Assembly (NCBI RefSeq): GCF_001707885.1
Contig: NZ_MASS01000001.1
Location: forward strand, 1-64,000
Reading direction: 5' to 3'
Origin: Desulfosporosinus cupriresistens
GTDB taxonomy: Bacteria > Bacillota > Desulfitobacteriia > Desulfitobacteriales > Desulfitobacteriaceae
Length of the DNA stretch: 64,000 nt
The notes beneath the pieces were generated by a model. The model was not told where the DNA came from, made no database searches, and worked only from the letters and a program-made list of their open reading frames with translations. Within the stretch, counting starts at the first letter, position 1. Each line of letters opens with the position of its first letter. The translations under genes and the position numbers were made by a program. This document shows, one piece after another, positions 1-9,260 of the stretch.

Positions 1-69
1 CTCATTTTTCAGGACACCTTTTGTTCTTACTTGCGTATAGTAGTAAGGATGGGAGGTGTGCCTGTACAT

Positions 70-1044
70 ATGACAATTCGTGTAACGTTTCGACCGGACA
101 ATCAACTGCCTCCGGTCATTCAGACTCCCTTGCCCCGCGAACCGGAACGTATTGTTACTCCTGTGCCGGAGTTGGTGGGACTAGGCAGAATTCGTAAGAA
201 TAATAATGTTTCTTCCCTTGAAAAAGACAAGGATAAAATCAAAGAAATCCTGGACGAATTAGAATCATTTACTGGTTTAGTTACCGTAAAACGTCTCATT
301 CGTGATTTGCAAGCCTTTGTGGAGATCCAAAAGCGAAGAACACAAGAAAAACTTATTGCTGAACCCCTTGTTCTGCATATGATTTTCCGAGGAAACCCAG
401 GAACAGGCAAAACAACAGTGGCACGCTTGGTCGGGCGACTGTTAAAAGAGATGGGAGTCCTTCAAAAAGGCCATGTAATTGAATGTGAGCGGGCCGATCT
501 CGTCGGTGAATATATTGGACACACTGCGCAAAAGACAAGGGAACAACTTAAAAAAGCGTTAGGTGGCGTCCTTTTTATCGATGAAGCCTATTCCTTAGCC
601 CGTGGGGGAGAGAAGGATTTCGGTAAGGAAGCCATTGATGCTTTAGTTAAGGCCATGGAAGATAATAAAGATAATCTTGTGTTAATCCTTGCCGGATATC
701 GCCAAGAAATGGAATGGTTTTTGCAGACCAATCCCGGACTGCGCTCACGTTTTCCTATACATATCGATTTTCCGGATTATTCACTCGACGAATTGTTGTC
801 TATCGGGAATTTAATGTTTAAGACACGTCAATATGAGCTAACTCCAGAGGCTAGAGCGGCACTTCGCTTTCAACTCAATAATTTATTAAATACTCATCCT
901 TATGCCGGGAATGCTAGGCTTGTCCGCAACCTCGTAGAAAAGACAGTGCGTAAACAAGCAGTTCGTCTGTTCCAAAAGTCTAGTTCAAGCCGTGAAGAAC
1001 TAATCCAAATATTGCCGGTGGATATAAACCTGGAGGATCTCTGA
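70..1044 (+). CDS. spoVK: SpoVK-like AAA+ ATPase
   Basis: A CbbX/SpoVK-type AAA+ ATPase of about 324 residues. A variable N-terminal stretch of about 50 residues precedes the AAA core. The Walker A motif GNPGTGKT lies near residue 108, and the Walker B motif FIDEAY lies near residue 167 and is followed by SLARGG. An arginine-rich GLRSRF segment, typical of the second region of homology, and a C-terminal lid helix follow. In Bacillus the family member SpoVK takes part in spore maturation; the substrate is not known from sequence. The open frame extends further upstream, but ATG 70 is chosen because GGGAGGTG lies about 12 bases before it. hflX follows about 100 bases downstream on the same strand. 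A sporulation role is inferred from the family only. Confidence 0.8.
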   Translation: MTIRVTFRPDNQLPPVIQTPLPREPERIVTPVPELVGLGRIRKNNNVSSLEKDKDKIKEILDELESFTGLVTVKRLIRDLQAFVEIQKRRTQEKLIAEPLVLHMIFRGNPGTGKTTVARLVGRLLKEMGVLQKGHVIECERADLVGEYIGHTAQKTREQLKKALGGVLFIDEAYSLARGGEKDFGKEAIDALVKAMEDNKDNLVLILAGYRQEMEWFLQTNPGLRSRFPIHIDFPDYSLDELLSIGNLMFKTRQYELTPEARAALRFQLNNLLNTHPYAGNARLVRNLVEKTVRKQAVRLFQKSSSSREELIQILPVDINLEDL

Positions 1045-1141
1045 TCTTCTTTACCACTCTGAAACTATGAGGTTGTAGGTTATTTACACCAACGAGTTCT
1101 ATTTTAATGATATTGAAAAAACTTAGAATAAGAGGTTTCGT

Positions 1142-2749
1142 ATGGACATGGATATTTCGGGAGACTTGGCAGGGATTCGGGCAAGCCAGATACAAGAACT
1201 CAAAAATCTTTCTGAATTTGGGACTGAACGTTCAGAACTGATCCATCCTGAAATTCTAGATAGGCTAATCTACCTTACCCAACTTTGGAATCGAGAAATT
1301 GCTTTATACCTTTCCCGTCAGGGTACCTTGTTGGCTGCTGCCGTAGGGCGACATGCCACAGTGACGCTACCCCCGATTAAGGGTCGATCGGTTAGCAAAC
1401 ATCTGCGCTGTATCCATACCCATCCTAATGGGGATTATAGGCTAAGTCCCTTAGATTATAGTGCCTTAGACTCTCTTCAACTGGAAAGTATGTCAGCTGT
1501 TGGAGTCCGTGATGGGAAGCTTACCGGTATCCAGATTGCTTATCGAACGGGGGAGAGCGATCCTTATATCGTTAATCTTAGTCCGGAAACCTGGCACAGC
1601 TTTGACTATAATGAGTCGCTTGCTAACTTTTCACGTGGTACGACAAAAAAGCAGTCGTCATCGGGTAAAGAGCGCGCTTTTCTTATTGCTTTAGAGGACA
1701 GTGAACAAGAAACCAATGAAGATTTGACGGAATTGCGGGAGTTGGCCCGTTCAGCTGGTGTCGATGTCGTTGGGCAGCTTGTCCAACTTCGCCGTTACGG
1801 CCAATCACGTAGTTATTTAGGGAGCGGGAAACTTGAAGAATTAGTTCATCGTTTACAGGAAACCGAAGCAAATGTCGTGATCTGTGATGATGAACTATCC
1901 CCGACCCAGTTACGAACCTTAGAGACGGAAACCGGGCTCAAAGTATTAGACCGTACGGGATTAATATTAGATATCTTTGCCCAGCGGGCCCAGTCCCGCG
2001 AGGGTAAACTTCAAGTCGAGTTGGCCCAACTTAAACATCTCTTACCTTATTTATCCGGTCAGGGACAAGCACTCTCCCGTTTAGGGGGAGGAGTTGGCTC
2101 ACGCGGTCCAGGTGAAACGAAATTAGAGCTTGACCGACGGAGAATGCGGGATCGCATTACTTTATTAGAAAAAGAATTGAAACTCGTTCTTCAGCATCGA
2201 GATGTTCAACGCAAGCAAAGAACGAAAAGTGGGCTTCCGATTATTGCTTTAGTCGGGTACACGAACGCCGGCAAAACGACGTTTATGAAGAAAGCCATGG
2301 AACAAGCAGGCAGCCGGTCCGACATCCCAACTGGTGAAAATAAATTATTTGCTACATTAGACCCGATTGTCCGCTCGATCAGAGTTGACTCTTCCTTGGA
2401 AATTCTTCTGAGCGACACCGTCGGGTTTATTCGAAAATTACCTACTCAACTGTTGCGGGCATTTTTAGCAACGCTAGAAGAAGTTCAACAAGCCGATGTT
2501 CTCCTCCATGTTGTTGATGCGAGCCATCCACAAGCGCTCCAACACGCAGAGACGGTGCATGAGGTGCTAAAGCAACTGGGATGTCAAGATAAACCCATAA
2601 TTACCTTGTTGAATAAGGTTGATAAAGTCTTGGGTGAAGACGATCTAACCGAGCTATCTCAATCCCTTCCTTATCCAATTAAGTTATCCCTCAAACGTGG
2701 GGATTCATTAAAGCAGGTTTGGAAACTCCTCAGCTCTTTACTTGCCTGA
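1142..2749 (+). CDS. hflX: GTPase HflX with a long N-terminal domain
   Basis: Ribosome-associated GTPase HflX, 535 residues, longer than the roughly 430 usual in many bacteria. The C-terminal two thirds is standard. An HflX N-terminal domain with the GLY-rich SRLGGGVGSRGPGETKLE loop is followed by a coiled helix and then the G domain, with G1 GYTNAGKTT near residue 372, G3 DTVGF and G4 NKVD. HflX splits or rescues stalled 70S ribosomes under stress in characterised species. The first roughly 170 residues are extra and contain HTHPNG followed by SPLDYSALD near residues 93-110, which resembles the HxHP...SxxD part of a JAMM/RadC-type metal site. Start ATG 1142 is preceded by AAGAGG. The identity as HflX is firm; the meaning of the N-terminal domain is inference. 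Confidence 0.9.
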   Translation: MDMDISGDLAGIRASQIQELKNLSEFGTERSELIHPEILDRLIYLTQLWNREIALYLSRQGTLLAAAVGRHATVTLPPIKGRSVSKHLRCIHTHPNGDYRLSPLDYSALDSLQLESMSAVGVRDGKLTGIQIAYRTGESDPYIVNLSPETWHSFDYNESLANFSRGTTKKQSSSGKERAFLIALEDSEQETNEDLTELRELARSAGVDVVGQLVQLRRYGQSRSYLGSGKLEELVHRLQETEANVVICDDELSPTQLRTLETETGLKVLDRTGLILDIFAQRAQSREGKLQVELAQLKHLLPYLSGQGQALSRLGGGVGSRGPGETKLELDRRRMRDRITLLEKELKLVLQHRDVQRKQRTKSGLPIIALVGYTNAGKTTFMKKAMEQAGSRSDIPTGENKLFATLDPIVRSIRVDSSLEILLSDTVGFIRKLPTQLLRAFLATLEEVQQADVLLHVVDASHPQALQHAETVHEVLKQLGCQDKPIITLLNKVDKVLGEDDLTELSQSLPYPIKLSLKRGDSLKQVWKLLSSLLA

Positions 2750-2790
2750 TAATACTTTGAGAGGTTTTCTTATTTAAGGAGGAAATTTGT

Positions 2791-4056
2791 TTGCATTCGA
2801 ATTCTGATTGGCCGGAGTTAATTCGCAAAGCAGTCACCGAAGCGGAAGCAGTACTCCTTGGTCAACTACCTGTTTTACAAGAACAAGCAACACGAAACCA
2901 CGAGAAGGTTTTAAAGGCCTTTCAAGAAGAATGTGTTGCAACTTATCATTTGCACGGAACAACGGGTTATGGCTTGGGTGATTCAGGTCGTGAGGTCCTT
3001 GACCGTGTAGTTGCCCGAATTTTAGGTACGGAGTCAGCAATAGTGCGTGGTCAGTTTGTTTCGGGAACACACGCCATTGCTGCCGCCTTATTTGGCGTTT
3101 TACGTCCTGGAGATCATGTGATTTCGGTCAGTGGGACTCCTTACGATACGCTAGAGGAAGTCATAGGCTTGAGAGGAGAGGGGCAAGGGAGCCTCATGGA
3201 TTTCGGCGTAACCTATGATTCCATTCCTCTCGATACCCAAGCTAAACTACAGTATCCTCTGATAAGCGAGAGCATAACGGATAAAACCCGAATGTTAATC
3301 GTACAGCGCTCTCGCGGGTATGCCTGGCGGAACTCCCTGATGATATCTCAGCTCAAGGAACTTGTTGATTATATCAGGAAAAACCATCCTCATTTGATTA
3401 TCTTCGTGGATAACTGCTATGGAGAATTGGTTGAAGCACTGGAACCTGGTGATATCGGCGTTGATTTGATGGCCGGTTCGCTTATTAAAAATCTGGGAGG
3501 AAGTATTGCTCCAACTGGTGGATACGTAGCGGGTCGCTCCGATTTAGTTAAACTAGCTGCCCAGCGCTTAACAGCGCCAGGCATAGGTGAGCACGTAGGC
3601 TCAACCTTGGAATGGCAGCGCCTCTTTTATCAGGGATTATTCTTTAGCCCTTTAACCGTTTCTGAATCCCTAAAAGGTGCAGTTTTTTCCGCAGCATTTT
3701 GGCGCGCCTTAGGATTTGAAGTACACCCTGAGCCTGAGATGCCCAGAACTGACCTCATTCAAGCGGTAAAACTTGGATCACGGGAAAAGATGATTGCCTT
3801 TTGTCAAGGTCTCCAGAAAGGATCTCCGGTTGATTCGCACGTTTTGCCCATACCGTCTGGAATGCCGGGATATGAAGACGAAATCATCATGGCGGGAGGT
3901 ACCTTTATTCAAGGTGCAACCAGCGAATTCTCAGCAGATGGGCCTCTTCGAGAACCCTATATTGCCTATCAGCAAGGCGGTATTTCACATACTTACGTCC
4001 AGCTGGGGAACATTTTAGCAGCTCTAAAATTATGGCAACTGGGGCTTCTCAGCTGA
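2791..4056 (+). CDS. Methionine gamma-lyase family PLP enzyme (YnbB / aluminium-resistance family)
   Basis: A PLP-dependent fold-type I enzyme of 421 residues. It belongs to the family annotated as methionine gamma-lyase family or aluminium-resistance protein (Bacillus YnbB). Visible family features are the HGTTGYGLGDSGRE segment near residue 52, a substrate-domain SGTHAIAAALFG stretch near 90, FVDNCYGELVE, and SLIKNLGG near residue 231, whose lysine is the likely PLP-binding residue. A C-terminal HTYVQLG segment follows. The start is TTG 2791, behind AAGGAGG. The gene sits between hflX and the signal peptidase gene, an order also familiar for YnbA (HflX)-YnbB in Bacillus. The exact substrate is not shown by the sequence; C-S lyase activity is the family expectation. 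Confidence 0.85.
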   Translation: MHSNSDWPELIRKAVTEAEAVLLGQLPVLQEQATRNHEKVLKAFQEECVATYHLHGTTGYGLGDSGREVLDRVVARILGTESAIVRGQFVSGTHAIAAALFGVLRPGDHVISVSGTPYDTLEEVIGLRGEGQGSLMDFGVTYDSIPLDTQAKLQYPLISESITDKTRMLIVQRSRGYAWRNSLMISQLKELVDYIRKNHPHLIIFVDNCYGELVEALEPGDIGVDLMAGSLIKNLGGSIAPTGGYVAGRSDLVKLAAQRLTAPGIGEHVGSTLEWQRLFYQGLFFSPLTVSESLKGAVFSAAFWRALGFEVHPEPEMPRTDLIQAVKLGSREKMIAFCQGLQKGSPVDSHVLPIPSGMPGYEDEIIMAGGTFIQGATSEFSADGPLREPYIAYQQGGISHTYVQLGNILAALKLWQLGLLS

Positions 4057-4113
4057 TACACTTTGAATCATCGCTACACTGTGTTAAAATAAATAGGCAG
4101 AAAGAGGTGAATT

Positions 4114-4659
4114 ATGGAAAACTCAGAGTCGCCGAAAAGTACAGCCCGATTTCTCTTCGAATTGATAGAAATTGTTCTGATTGCCTTTGCGCTTTCTTGG
4201 GTATTGCGTACTTATGTGGTTGAAGCCCGCAAAATCCCTACTGGTTCAATGCTACCGACTATTCAACTCGATGACCGAGTTATTGTGGATAAGTTTTTCT
4301 TCAAACATTTTGATCATCTTACCGCAGGAGATATAATTGTCTTCCATCCACCACCGAGTGCTCATGCAACAGAAGACTTCATTAAACGGGTTGTCGGCTT
4401 ACCCGGAGATAAACTCGAAATACGTAATCACACAACCTACGTCAATGACCAACCACTTTATGAACCTTATGTTTTAGAAAAGTCCAAAAATGATTTTGGG
4501 CCGATTGTTGTGCCGAAGGATTCCGTATTTGTTATGGGAGATAATCGTAATAATAGCGATGACTCAAGAGTGTGGGGATTTTTACCCATTGAAAACATAA
4601 CCGGACGATCCCTTTTCCGTTATTGGCCAATTGATCATTTTGGTGCTCTTGCCCGTTAG
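4114..4659 (+). CDS. lepB: Signal peptidase I
   Basis: Type I signal peptidase of 181 residues, a size typical of Firmicutes SipS-type enzymes. One N-terminal membrane segment (about residues 15-31) anchors the protein, with the catalytic domain on the outer face. The catalytic serine is in PTGSMLPT (S45) and the catalytic lysine in FIKRVVGLPGD (K91). The later conserved boxes MGDNRNNSDDSR and the final membrane-proximal block are present. The protein removes signal peptides from exported pre-proteins. Start ATG 4114 is preceded by AGAGGTGA. An intrinsic terminator overlaps the stop codon, so transcription probably ends here and ddl has its own promoter. Confidence 0.95.
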   Translation: MENSESPKSTARFLFELIEIVLIAFALSWVLRTYVVEARKIPTGSMLPTIQLDDRVIVDKFFFKHFDHLTAGDIIVFHPPPSAHATEDFIKRVVGLPGDKLEIRNHTTYVNDQPLYEPYVLEKSKNDFGPIVVPKDSVFVMGDNRNNSDDSRVWGFLPIENITGRSLFRYWPIDHFGALAR

Positions 4660-4678
4660 GCGGGAGCTTTTTTCTTTT
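4644..4678 (+). terminator. Intrinsic terminator after lepB
   Basis: A GCTCTTGCC / GGCGGGAGC hairpin with two G-U pairs is followed by TTTTTTC and further T-rich sequence. It overlaps the lepB stop codon. Confidence 0.75.
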
Positions 4679-4782
4679 TAAGGCATATACTGTTATAAGT
4701 TACAATAACATCTCCTTTAAGGGATATTAGGAAACATAGATAGGTTGCTTTTCCAACTACTTATTTGAGAGGATGGGGGATT

Positions 4783-5886
4783 GTGAACGAACACAAAATT
4801 AGTGTGGTTCTTTTGTTTGGCGGTCGCTCAGGCGAACATGAGGTTTCTTTAAATTCAGCTCAATCCATTTTCAAAGCCATCGATCGCAAGCGCTACAGTG
4901 TCGAAACAATCGGAATTAATAAACAAGGCCAATGGCTCTGGGGTGTTCTTCCAGAAAACATGATCAAAGAAGGGTTTCCTTCAGCTGAACAAGCTTGTCA
5001 GGTTACTTTGGTTACCGATCCTACACATCCGCATTTCATAGCTTTAGACGGTCGTGCACTTCCCAATCAAGGGGAGTTTGACCTGATTTTCCCGGTACTT
5101 CATGGACCCTATGGGGAGGATGGAACTCTGCAAGGATTACTCGAAATGGCCAATGTCCCTTATGTAGGATCTGGGGTATTGGGGTCCTCTCTTGGTATGG
5201 ACAAAGATCGGATGAAAGCAGTCTTCCAGGAAAAAGATCTGCCTTTGGCACGCTATGTGACCCTCCTGCGTTCCAACTTTATTAATAGCCCGGAAACCTG
5301 CCTTAATGAGATTGAAGCCAAGATAGGCTATCCCTGTTTTGTCAAACCTGCTAATTTAGGTTCCAGTGTAGGCATTTCCAAAGCACACCACCGTGAAGAG
5401 TTGCTGGAGGCCTTGAATATTGCCGCGATATTTGATCGCAAAGTTGTTATAGAAGAAACCATCAATGGTCGAGAGATTGAAGTCAGCGTTTTAGGAAATG
5501 ATGCTCCGGAAGCCTCACTTCCCGGGGAAATAAAACCTGCGCATGAATATTATTCTTATGAAGCTAAGTATTCTGATATTGGCTCAAGCTTGTTAATTCC
5601 AGCTCCTCTCGATGAATCCATTATTGTGCGCTTACAAGAAATGGCCATAGAAGCCTTCCGCGCAGTAGAAGCTTGTGGTCTCAGTCGAGTCGATTTCTTT
5701 GTAACTCCTCAAAATGAACTATTTCTCAACGAGATTAATACCTTGCCAGGATTTACAGAAATCTCAATGTACCCTAAGCTTTGGGAAGCTACAGGGATTT
5801 CATATTCGGAATTGATCGACCGTTTAATCTCGTTAGGGTTAGAACGTTTTAGGGATAAACAAAACTCAAAAATTTCCCGTGATTAA
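4783..5886 (+). CDS. ddl: D-alanine--D-alanine ligase
   Basis: ATP-grasp ligase joining two D-alanines for peptidoglycan precursors, about 367 residues. The N-terminal motif LFGGRSGEHEVS, the HGPYGEDGTLQG box, PCFVKPANLGSSVGISK in the ATP-grasp core and the C-terminal FLNEINTLPGFT metal/ATP motif are all present. The GSGV...DK block that follows PYVGSG fits Ddl. The frame opens earlier, but GTG 4783 is preferred because AGGATGGGGG lies immediately upstream at good spacing. The gene is followed by a strong terminator shared with the convergent lexA. Confidence 0.95.
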   Translation: MNEHKISVVLLFGGRSGEHEVSLNSAQSIFKAIDRKRYSVETIGINKQGQWLWGVLPENMIKEGFPSAEQACQVTLVTDPTHPHFIALDGRALPNQGEFDLIFPVLHGPYGEDGTLQGLLEMANVPYVGSGVLGSSLGMDKDRMKAVFQEKDLPLARYVTLLRSNFINSPETCLNEIEAKIGYPCFVKPANLGSSVGISKAHHREELLEALNIAAIFDRKVVIEETINGREIEVSVLGNDAPEASLPGEIKPAHEYYSYEAKYSDIGSSLLIPAPLDESIIVRLQEMAIEAFRAVEACGLSRVDFFVTPQNELFLNEINTLPGFTEISMYPKLWEATGISYSELIDRLISLGLERFRDKQNSKISRD

Positions 5887-5914
5887 TTTTAGGGCTAAAG
5901 ATTAAGTAAACTAT

Positions 5915-5956
5915 AAAAAGGGAGCATAATGGTTTCGAACCATTTGCTCCCTTTTT
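5915..5956. terminator. Bidirectional terminator between ddl and lexA
   Basis: A long near-perfect hairpin (GGGAGCA ... TGCTCCC, with an inner AATGGT-TTCG-ACCATT arm) is flanked by AAAAA on the left and TTTTT on the right, so it can terminate both convergent genes. Confidence 0.9.
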
Positions 5957-6023
5957 GTGTTGAAATTTATGAATTTAAGGTTAACCTATCTGTTATGTGC
6001 ATATCTTTGTTTAGAGGGTACAT

Positions 6024-6641
6024 TTACTGAAGGGTACGATAGACACCGACGACCTTCCCTAAAATCGAGACATCCTGGGAATAAATTGGTTCCATGGAAG
6101 GGTTTTCAGGTTGGAGTCGAATGAGCGTTCTTTCCTTAAAAAACCGTTTTACGGTAGCTTCCTCTCCGATTAAAGCAACCACAATTTCTCCATTTCGCGC
6201 CTCATTTTGTTGCCGGACTATAATAAAGTCCCCATCTAATATTCCTGCCCCAATCATACTTTCGCCTTGCACTCGCAGCATAAACACGTTATCTTGGCGA
6301 ACAAGATCATCCGGAACGGGAAAGGTGCCTTCAATGTTCTCAACAGCCAAAATAGGTTGCCCAGCAGTGACGTGGCCTATAATCGGTATATGTATGACTT
6401 TCTTTGATTCGAGTGTCTCACTGGAGCTATCCAGTATCTCGATCGCGCGAGGCTTTGTGGGATCACGTCGGATATATCCTTTGTCCTCCAATGTCTGGAG
6501 ATGGCCATGCACGGTAGAGCTGGATAGTAATCCGACAGCTTCTCCAATTTCCCGCACGGCAGGTGGATATCCTTTTTTACGTATTTCCTCTTTTATGAAT
6601 TCTAAAATTTTCATTTGACGTTGCGATAAATCCGGGTACAT
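6024..6641 (-). CDS. lexA: SOS repressor LexA
   Basis: Transcriptional repressor and self-cleaving S24 peptidase of 205 residues. An N-terminal winged helix-turn-helix (about residues 1-65) contains [13 protein letters not shown] and STVHGHL. The self-cleavage site is Ala93-Gly94 in HVTAGQP. The catalytic dyad is Ser128 (GESMIG) and Lys165 (ATVKRFF). Start ATG 6641 (MYPDLS) is preferred over an earlier in-frame ATG because of the family N-terminus and the GGGGGTG site upstream. A LexA-like operator lies 55 bases upstream, indicating autoregulation. Downstream genes of the SOS type in this window (the Y-family polymerase and DinD) do not show an obvious box. Confidence 0.95.
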   Translation of the reverse strand: MYPDLSQRQMKILEFIKEEIRKKGYPPAVREIGEAVGLLSSSTVHGHLQTLEDKGYIRRDPTKPRAIEILDSSSETLESKKVIHIPIIGHVTAGQPILAVENIEGTFPVPDDLVRQDNVFMLRVQGESMIGAGILDGDFIIVRQQNEARNGEIVVALIGEEATVKRFFKERTLIRLQPENPSMEPIYSQDVSILGKVVGVYRTLQ

Positions 6642-6695
6642 AGTCGCACACCCCCATCTTTTCAGCAATATTGTACCATTCATTGAAACAAAGTG

Positions 6696-6709
6696 CAAAC
6701 AAATGTTCG
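6696..6709. promoter_or_regulatory. Candidate LexA operator
   Basis: CAAACAAATGTTCG matches the Gram-positive LexA box CGAAC-N4-GTTCG with one mismatch. It lies between lexA and the divergent M23 peptidase gene and could control both. Confidence 0.65.
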
Positions 6710-6746
6710 TCAAACCACAAAAACAGAGGAAAGTGGGGGAGGGACT

Positions 6747-7538
6747 ATGAAAATCCTATCGACATTCCAGCGAGCGTTGGTTCAGTTAAGTTTTCTTATT
6801 CTTCTTGCTATGGTTGCCTGGCAGGTCCTTCATCGCTCGCCCTCAATTCCTTCGGATGTCTATCCGTATCTAAGTTCAATATCACCAGCTTTAGTCAAGC
6901 AGTGTACCCAAGAAAACCGTCTATCTCCAACAATTTCTTGGGAGGATCTTTTAGCTATACGCTCGACACTGCCAGAGAAAGAAGCTCAACCGCTGGTTAA
7001 TCAGCTTAATCTCCAGGTACCATTCGTTGATTTAAACTGGGCAGCAGTTTCAGCAGATACGCTTGGAACAGTTCAAAGACATCGGGAGATTCTAAAACAA
7101 TATCCCTACTATCAACCCCACAAATATACTTTTCCAGTGGTTGGAGAAACCTGGTTCGAAGATAGTTTCGGGGCGGATCGGGAAGGTGGCAAACGGAGCC
7201 ATGAAGGGACGGATCTCTTTGGAAAAGAAGGAACCCCCATTGTCAGCACCTGTGGAGGTACAGTCGAACAATTAGGATGGAACCGGCTGGGGGGAGAACG
7301 TGTTGGGGTACGAGGTGATGACGGTAATTACTACTACTATGCTCATCTGCAATACATTTCTTCATCGCTTGTGAAAGGCCAACGGATCGAAGCAGGCGAG
7401 TCTGTGGGAACTATGGGGCACACAGGAGATGCTTTAACAACACCAGATCATCTTCATTTTGGTATTGAACTATTGAACGGGCAATGGATCAATCCCTATC
7501 CATTTTTAGCAGTATGGCAACATTGGAGCGAGTATTAA
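6747..7538 (+). CDS. M23-family (LytM/Gly-Gly) cell-wall peptidase
   Basis: Membrane-anchored or secreted zinc endopeptidase of about 263 residues. One hydrophobic N-terminal segment (about residues 13-27) serves as signal or anchor. The C-terminal M23 domain shows HEGTDLFG (H152, D156) and HLHFG near residue 234, the usual zinc and catalytic histidines, and a YYYYAHL block. The family cleaves peptidoglycan cross-links. Start ATG 6747 has GGGGGAGGG directly upstream; the longer open frame overlaps the LexA operator and is rejected. The gene is divergent from lexA. Similarity to the SpoIIQ/SpoIVFA type of sporulation M23 proteins is possible but not decided. Confidence 0.85.
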   Translation: MKILSTFQRALVQLSFLILLAMVAWQVLHRSPSIPSDVYPYLSSISPALVKQCTQENRLSPTISWEDLLAIRSTLPEKEAQPLVNQLNLQVPFVDLNWAAVSADTLGTVQRHREILKQYPYYQPHKYTFPVVGETWFEDSFGADREGGKRSHEGTDLFGKEGTPIVSTCGGTVEQLGWNRLGGERVGVRGDDGNYYYYAHLQYISSSLVKGQRIEAGESVGTMGHTGDALTTPDHLHFGIELLNGQWINPYPFLAVWQHWSEY

Positions 7539-7653
7539 AACTTGCTCCAAGTCTATAAATTCGTTATAATAACGTTGTTTGTAAGCGTGACTTTGGATAC
7601 ATGTGCTAAATTGCATTTTAAGTGCTTAAAATCTCGAAAAGAGGGTTTAATAT

Positions 7654-8667
7654 TTGAAACGTACTAAGCGTCGTTACAAAAGGCCAATCTTGTTTATATC
7701 CGTCATCATAATTGGCCTGTTGTCGCTTGTAGGATACCACAATTTTCACCCAGCTTTAGTCAAAGACTTTTTCGCTTCTGCGTTATCAGCTATATCAGAG
7801 ACTAAACCTAACTTGCTCAGTTCCAATATATCGACTATAGCAACTGCAGCTACGTCTAAAACGGATCTTTCAACGCCTGATGAAAGCTACGTACTTATTG
7901 ATCCTCAAACCACTATGACTCTAAAGTCAAGCAATGCCGACGTACAGCGTGCACCAGCCAGTACGACAAAACTTCTTACCGGGCTCATCGCATTGCAGAA
8001 ATTGAACGAAACGGATATTGTCCGTGTGGGCTCCGAGGTGAATATTGACGGTTCTCGACTTGGGCTTAGTCCGGGAGATGAAATATCGGTCCATGACCTC
8101 TTAACTGCGCTTTATGTCCACAGTGCTAATGATGCGGCTGCAGCACTTGCGGTAAAAATCAGTGGGTCAATTCCAGCTTTTGCAGATGAAATGAACCAAT
8201 ATGCGGCCACTCTTGGGTGTCAACATAGTCATTTTACGAACCCACATGGCCTGCCTGACCCTGACCACTATACGACCGCAAATGACTTAGGTAAAATTGC
8301 CAGTCTTTTTCTTAAGAATGAAGAGCTTATGAAATTTGTTAAAGAAACCAGTGCTAGCATTCAATGGAAAGATGCGCGAGGTATGAATCGCTATGCTGAA
8401 GTGCAGAATACTAACAGTCTTCTGGGGATCTATCCTGGAGACCAGGGTCTCAAAACTGGTACGACTACAGCAGCCGGGCAATGCCTTGTATCCTATGTCA
8501 CAAGACCAGACGGAGATTTGTTACTCATCTTATTAGGTAGCCAACAACGCTACAGAGATACAATCAAGTTACTAGATGAGGGCTGGGCGGAACAGCGAAC
8601 AAATGCTGCACTTCGCGGCCTTGCTAAAGATCCCAGATCCCTGATTATGACTCCTGGAATGTTTTAA
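7654..8667 (+). CDS. D-alanyl-D-alanine carboxypeptidase (S11, DacF-like)
   Basis: Penicillin-binding S11 peptidase of 337 residues that trims the terminal D-Ala of peptidoglycan side chains outside the membrane. A basic N-terminus is followed by a membrane segment (about residues 11-26) and a Ser/Thr-rich linker. The three active-site motifs are in order: STTK near residue 103, SAN near 157 and KTG near 267. The C-terminal PBP5-type membrane-binding domain is missing or very short, so the N-terminal segment is the likely anchor. TTG 7654 lies about 9 bases after GAGGG. It follows the M23 peptidase gene, suggesting a wall-remodelling cluster. Confidence 0.9.
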   Translation: MKRTKRRYKRPILFISVIIIGLLSLVGYHNFHPALVKDFFASALSAISETKPNLLSSNISTIATAATSKTDLSTPDESYVLIDPQTTMTLKSSNADVQRAPASTTKLLTGLIALQKLNETDIVRVGSEVNIDGSRLGLSPGDEISVHDLLTALYVHSANDAAAALAVKISGSIPAFADEMNQYAATLGCQHSHFTNPHGLPDPDHYTTANDLGKIASLFLKNEELMKFVKETSASIQWKDARGMNRYAEVQNTNSLLGIYPGDQGLKTGTTTAAGQCLVSYVTRPDGDLLLILLGSQQRYRDTIKLLDEGWAEQRTNAALRGLAKDPRSLIMTPGMF

Positions 8668-8695
8668 TTTAATCGATTAATAGGAGGTTTAGACC

Positions 8696-8932
8696 TTGAA
8701 AAACCTGGGTGAACCATGCATATTAGCAAATCGTGCATGTACAGAATGCGGCGAATGTGATCTTTGCGATTTAGATCCTACGAAACAATGTGATAACTGC
8801 TGCCAATGCATTAATGCTCCAGAGGGAGACTATGCTGAAATTGAGATTGACGACATGCTGTTGAATACTGAAGACCCAAAGGCTGTTAACCGTAATAACA
8901 GGAATAGTAATAAATATAAGATAAAGTCCTAA
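8696..8932 (+). CDS. Small cysteine-rich protein
   Basis: A 78-residue acidic protein with nine cysteines in the first 40 residues, including CTECGECDLC and CDNCCQC patterns, and no signal peptide. The cysteine spacing suggests metal or Fe-S binding. I do not recognise a characterised family, although small proteins of this look are common in Peptococcaceae. TTG 8696 has AGGAGG eight bases upstream, and the gene lies 28 bases after the carboxypeptidase gene, so it is probably cotranscribed with it. Confidence 0.7.
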   Translation: MKNLGEPCILANRACTECGECDLCDLDPTKQCDNCCQCINAPEGDYAEIEIDDMLLNTEDPKAVNRNNRNSNKYKIKS

Positions 8933-9097
8933 TAAAGATATCCTCCCAGTCTTACAAAGGCAGTCATAATTTATAGATCGATAAATCCTGAAATCCTGGC
9001 AACAGCGAATAATCTGTTTCTATATGGGTATTGAGCACTAAATATGGGCATAAATCGGCATTACATGAGTGCTAAGAAGTCGCCCTACTGTTTATTA

Positions 9098-9128
9098 GGG
9101 ATCCGAATAGTCGGATCCCTTTTCTTTG
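9098..9128 (+). terminator. Intrinsic terminator
   Basis: A GGGATCCGA / TCGGATCCC perfect stem with a four-base loop is followed by TTTTCTTT. It lies about 165 bases after the cysteine-rich gene. The stretch between (8933-9097) holds no gene I can see. Confidence 0.9.
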
Positions 9129-9260
9129 TCCTGATGAAGGAATATTTGTTATTTTGTAGAAATAACAATTGATAATGAATACATGTTAACTAAAATTGTC
9201 CGTAAACATTGCAAAATGTTGTAAGGTCATTTCTAGTTAAGCAATTTGGAGAGGGAGGAA

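Noticed and set aside
6094-6618. A + strand frame of 174 residues inside lexA
   Set aside because: Antisense shadow of lexA with no ribosome-binding site or domain.
8933-9097. Riboswitch before the terminator at 9.1 kb
   Set aside because: No known aptamer core could be recognised, and the downstream gene has its own start region after the terminator.
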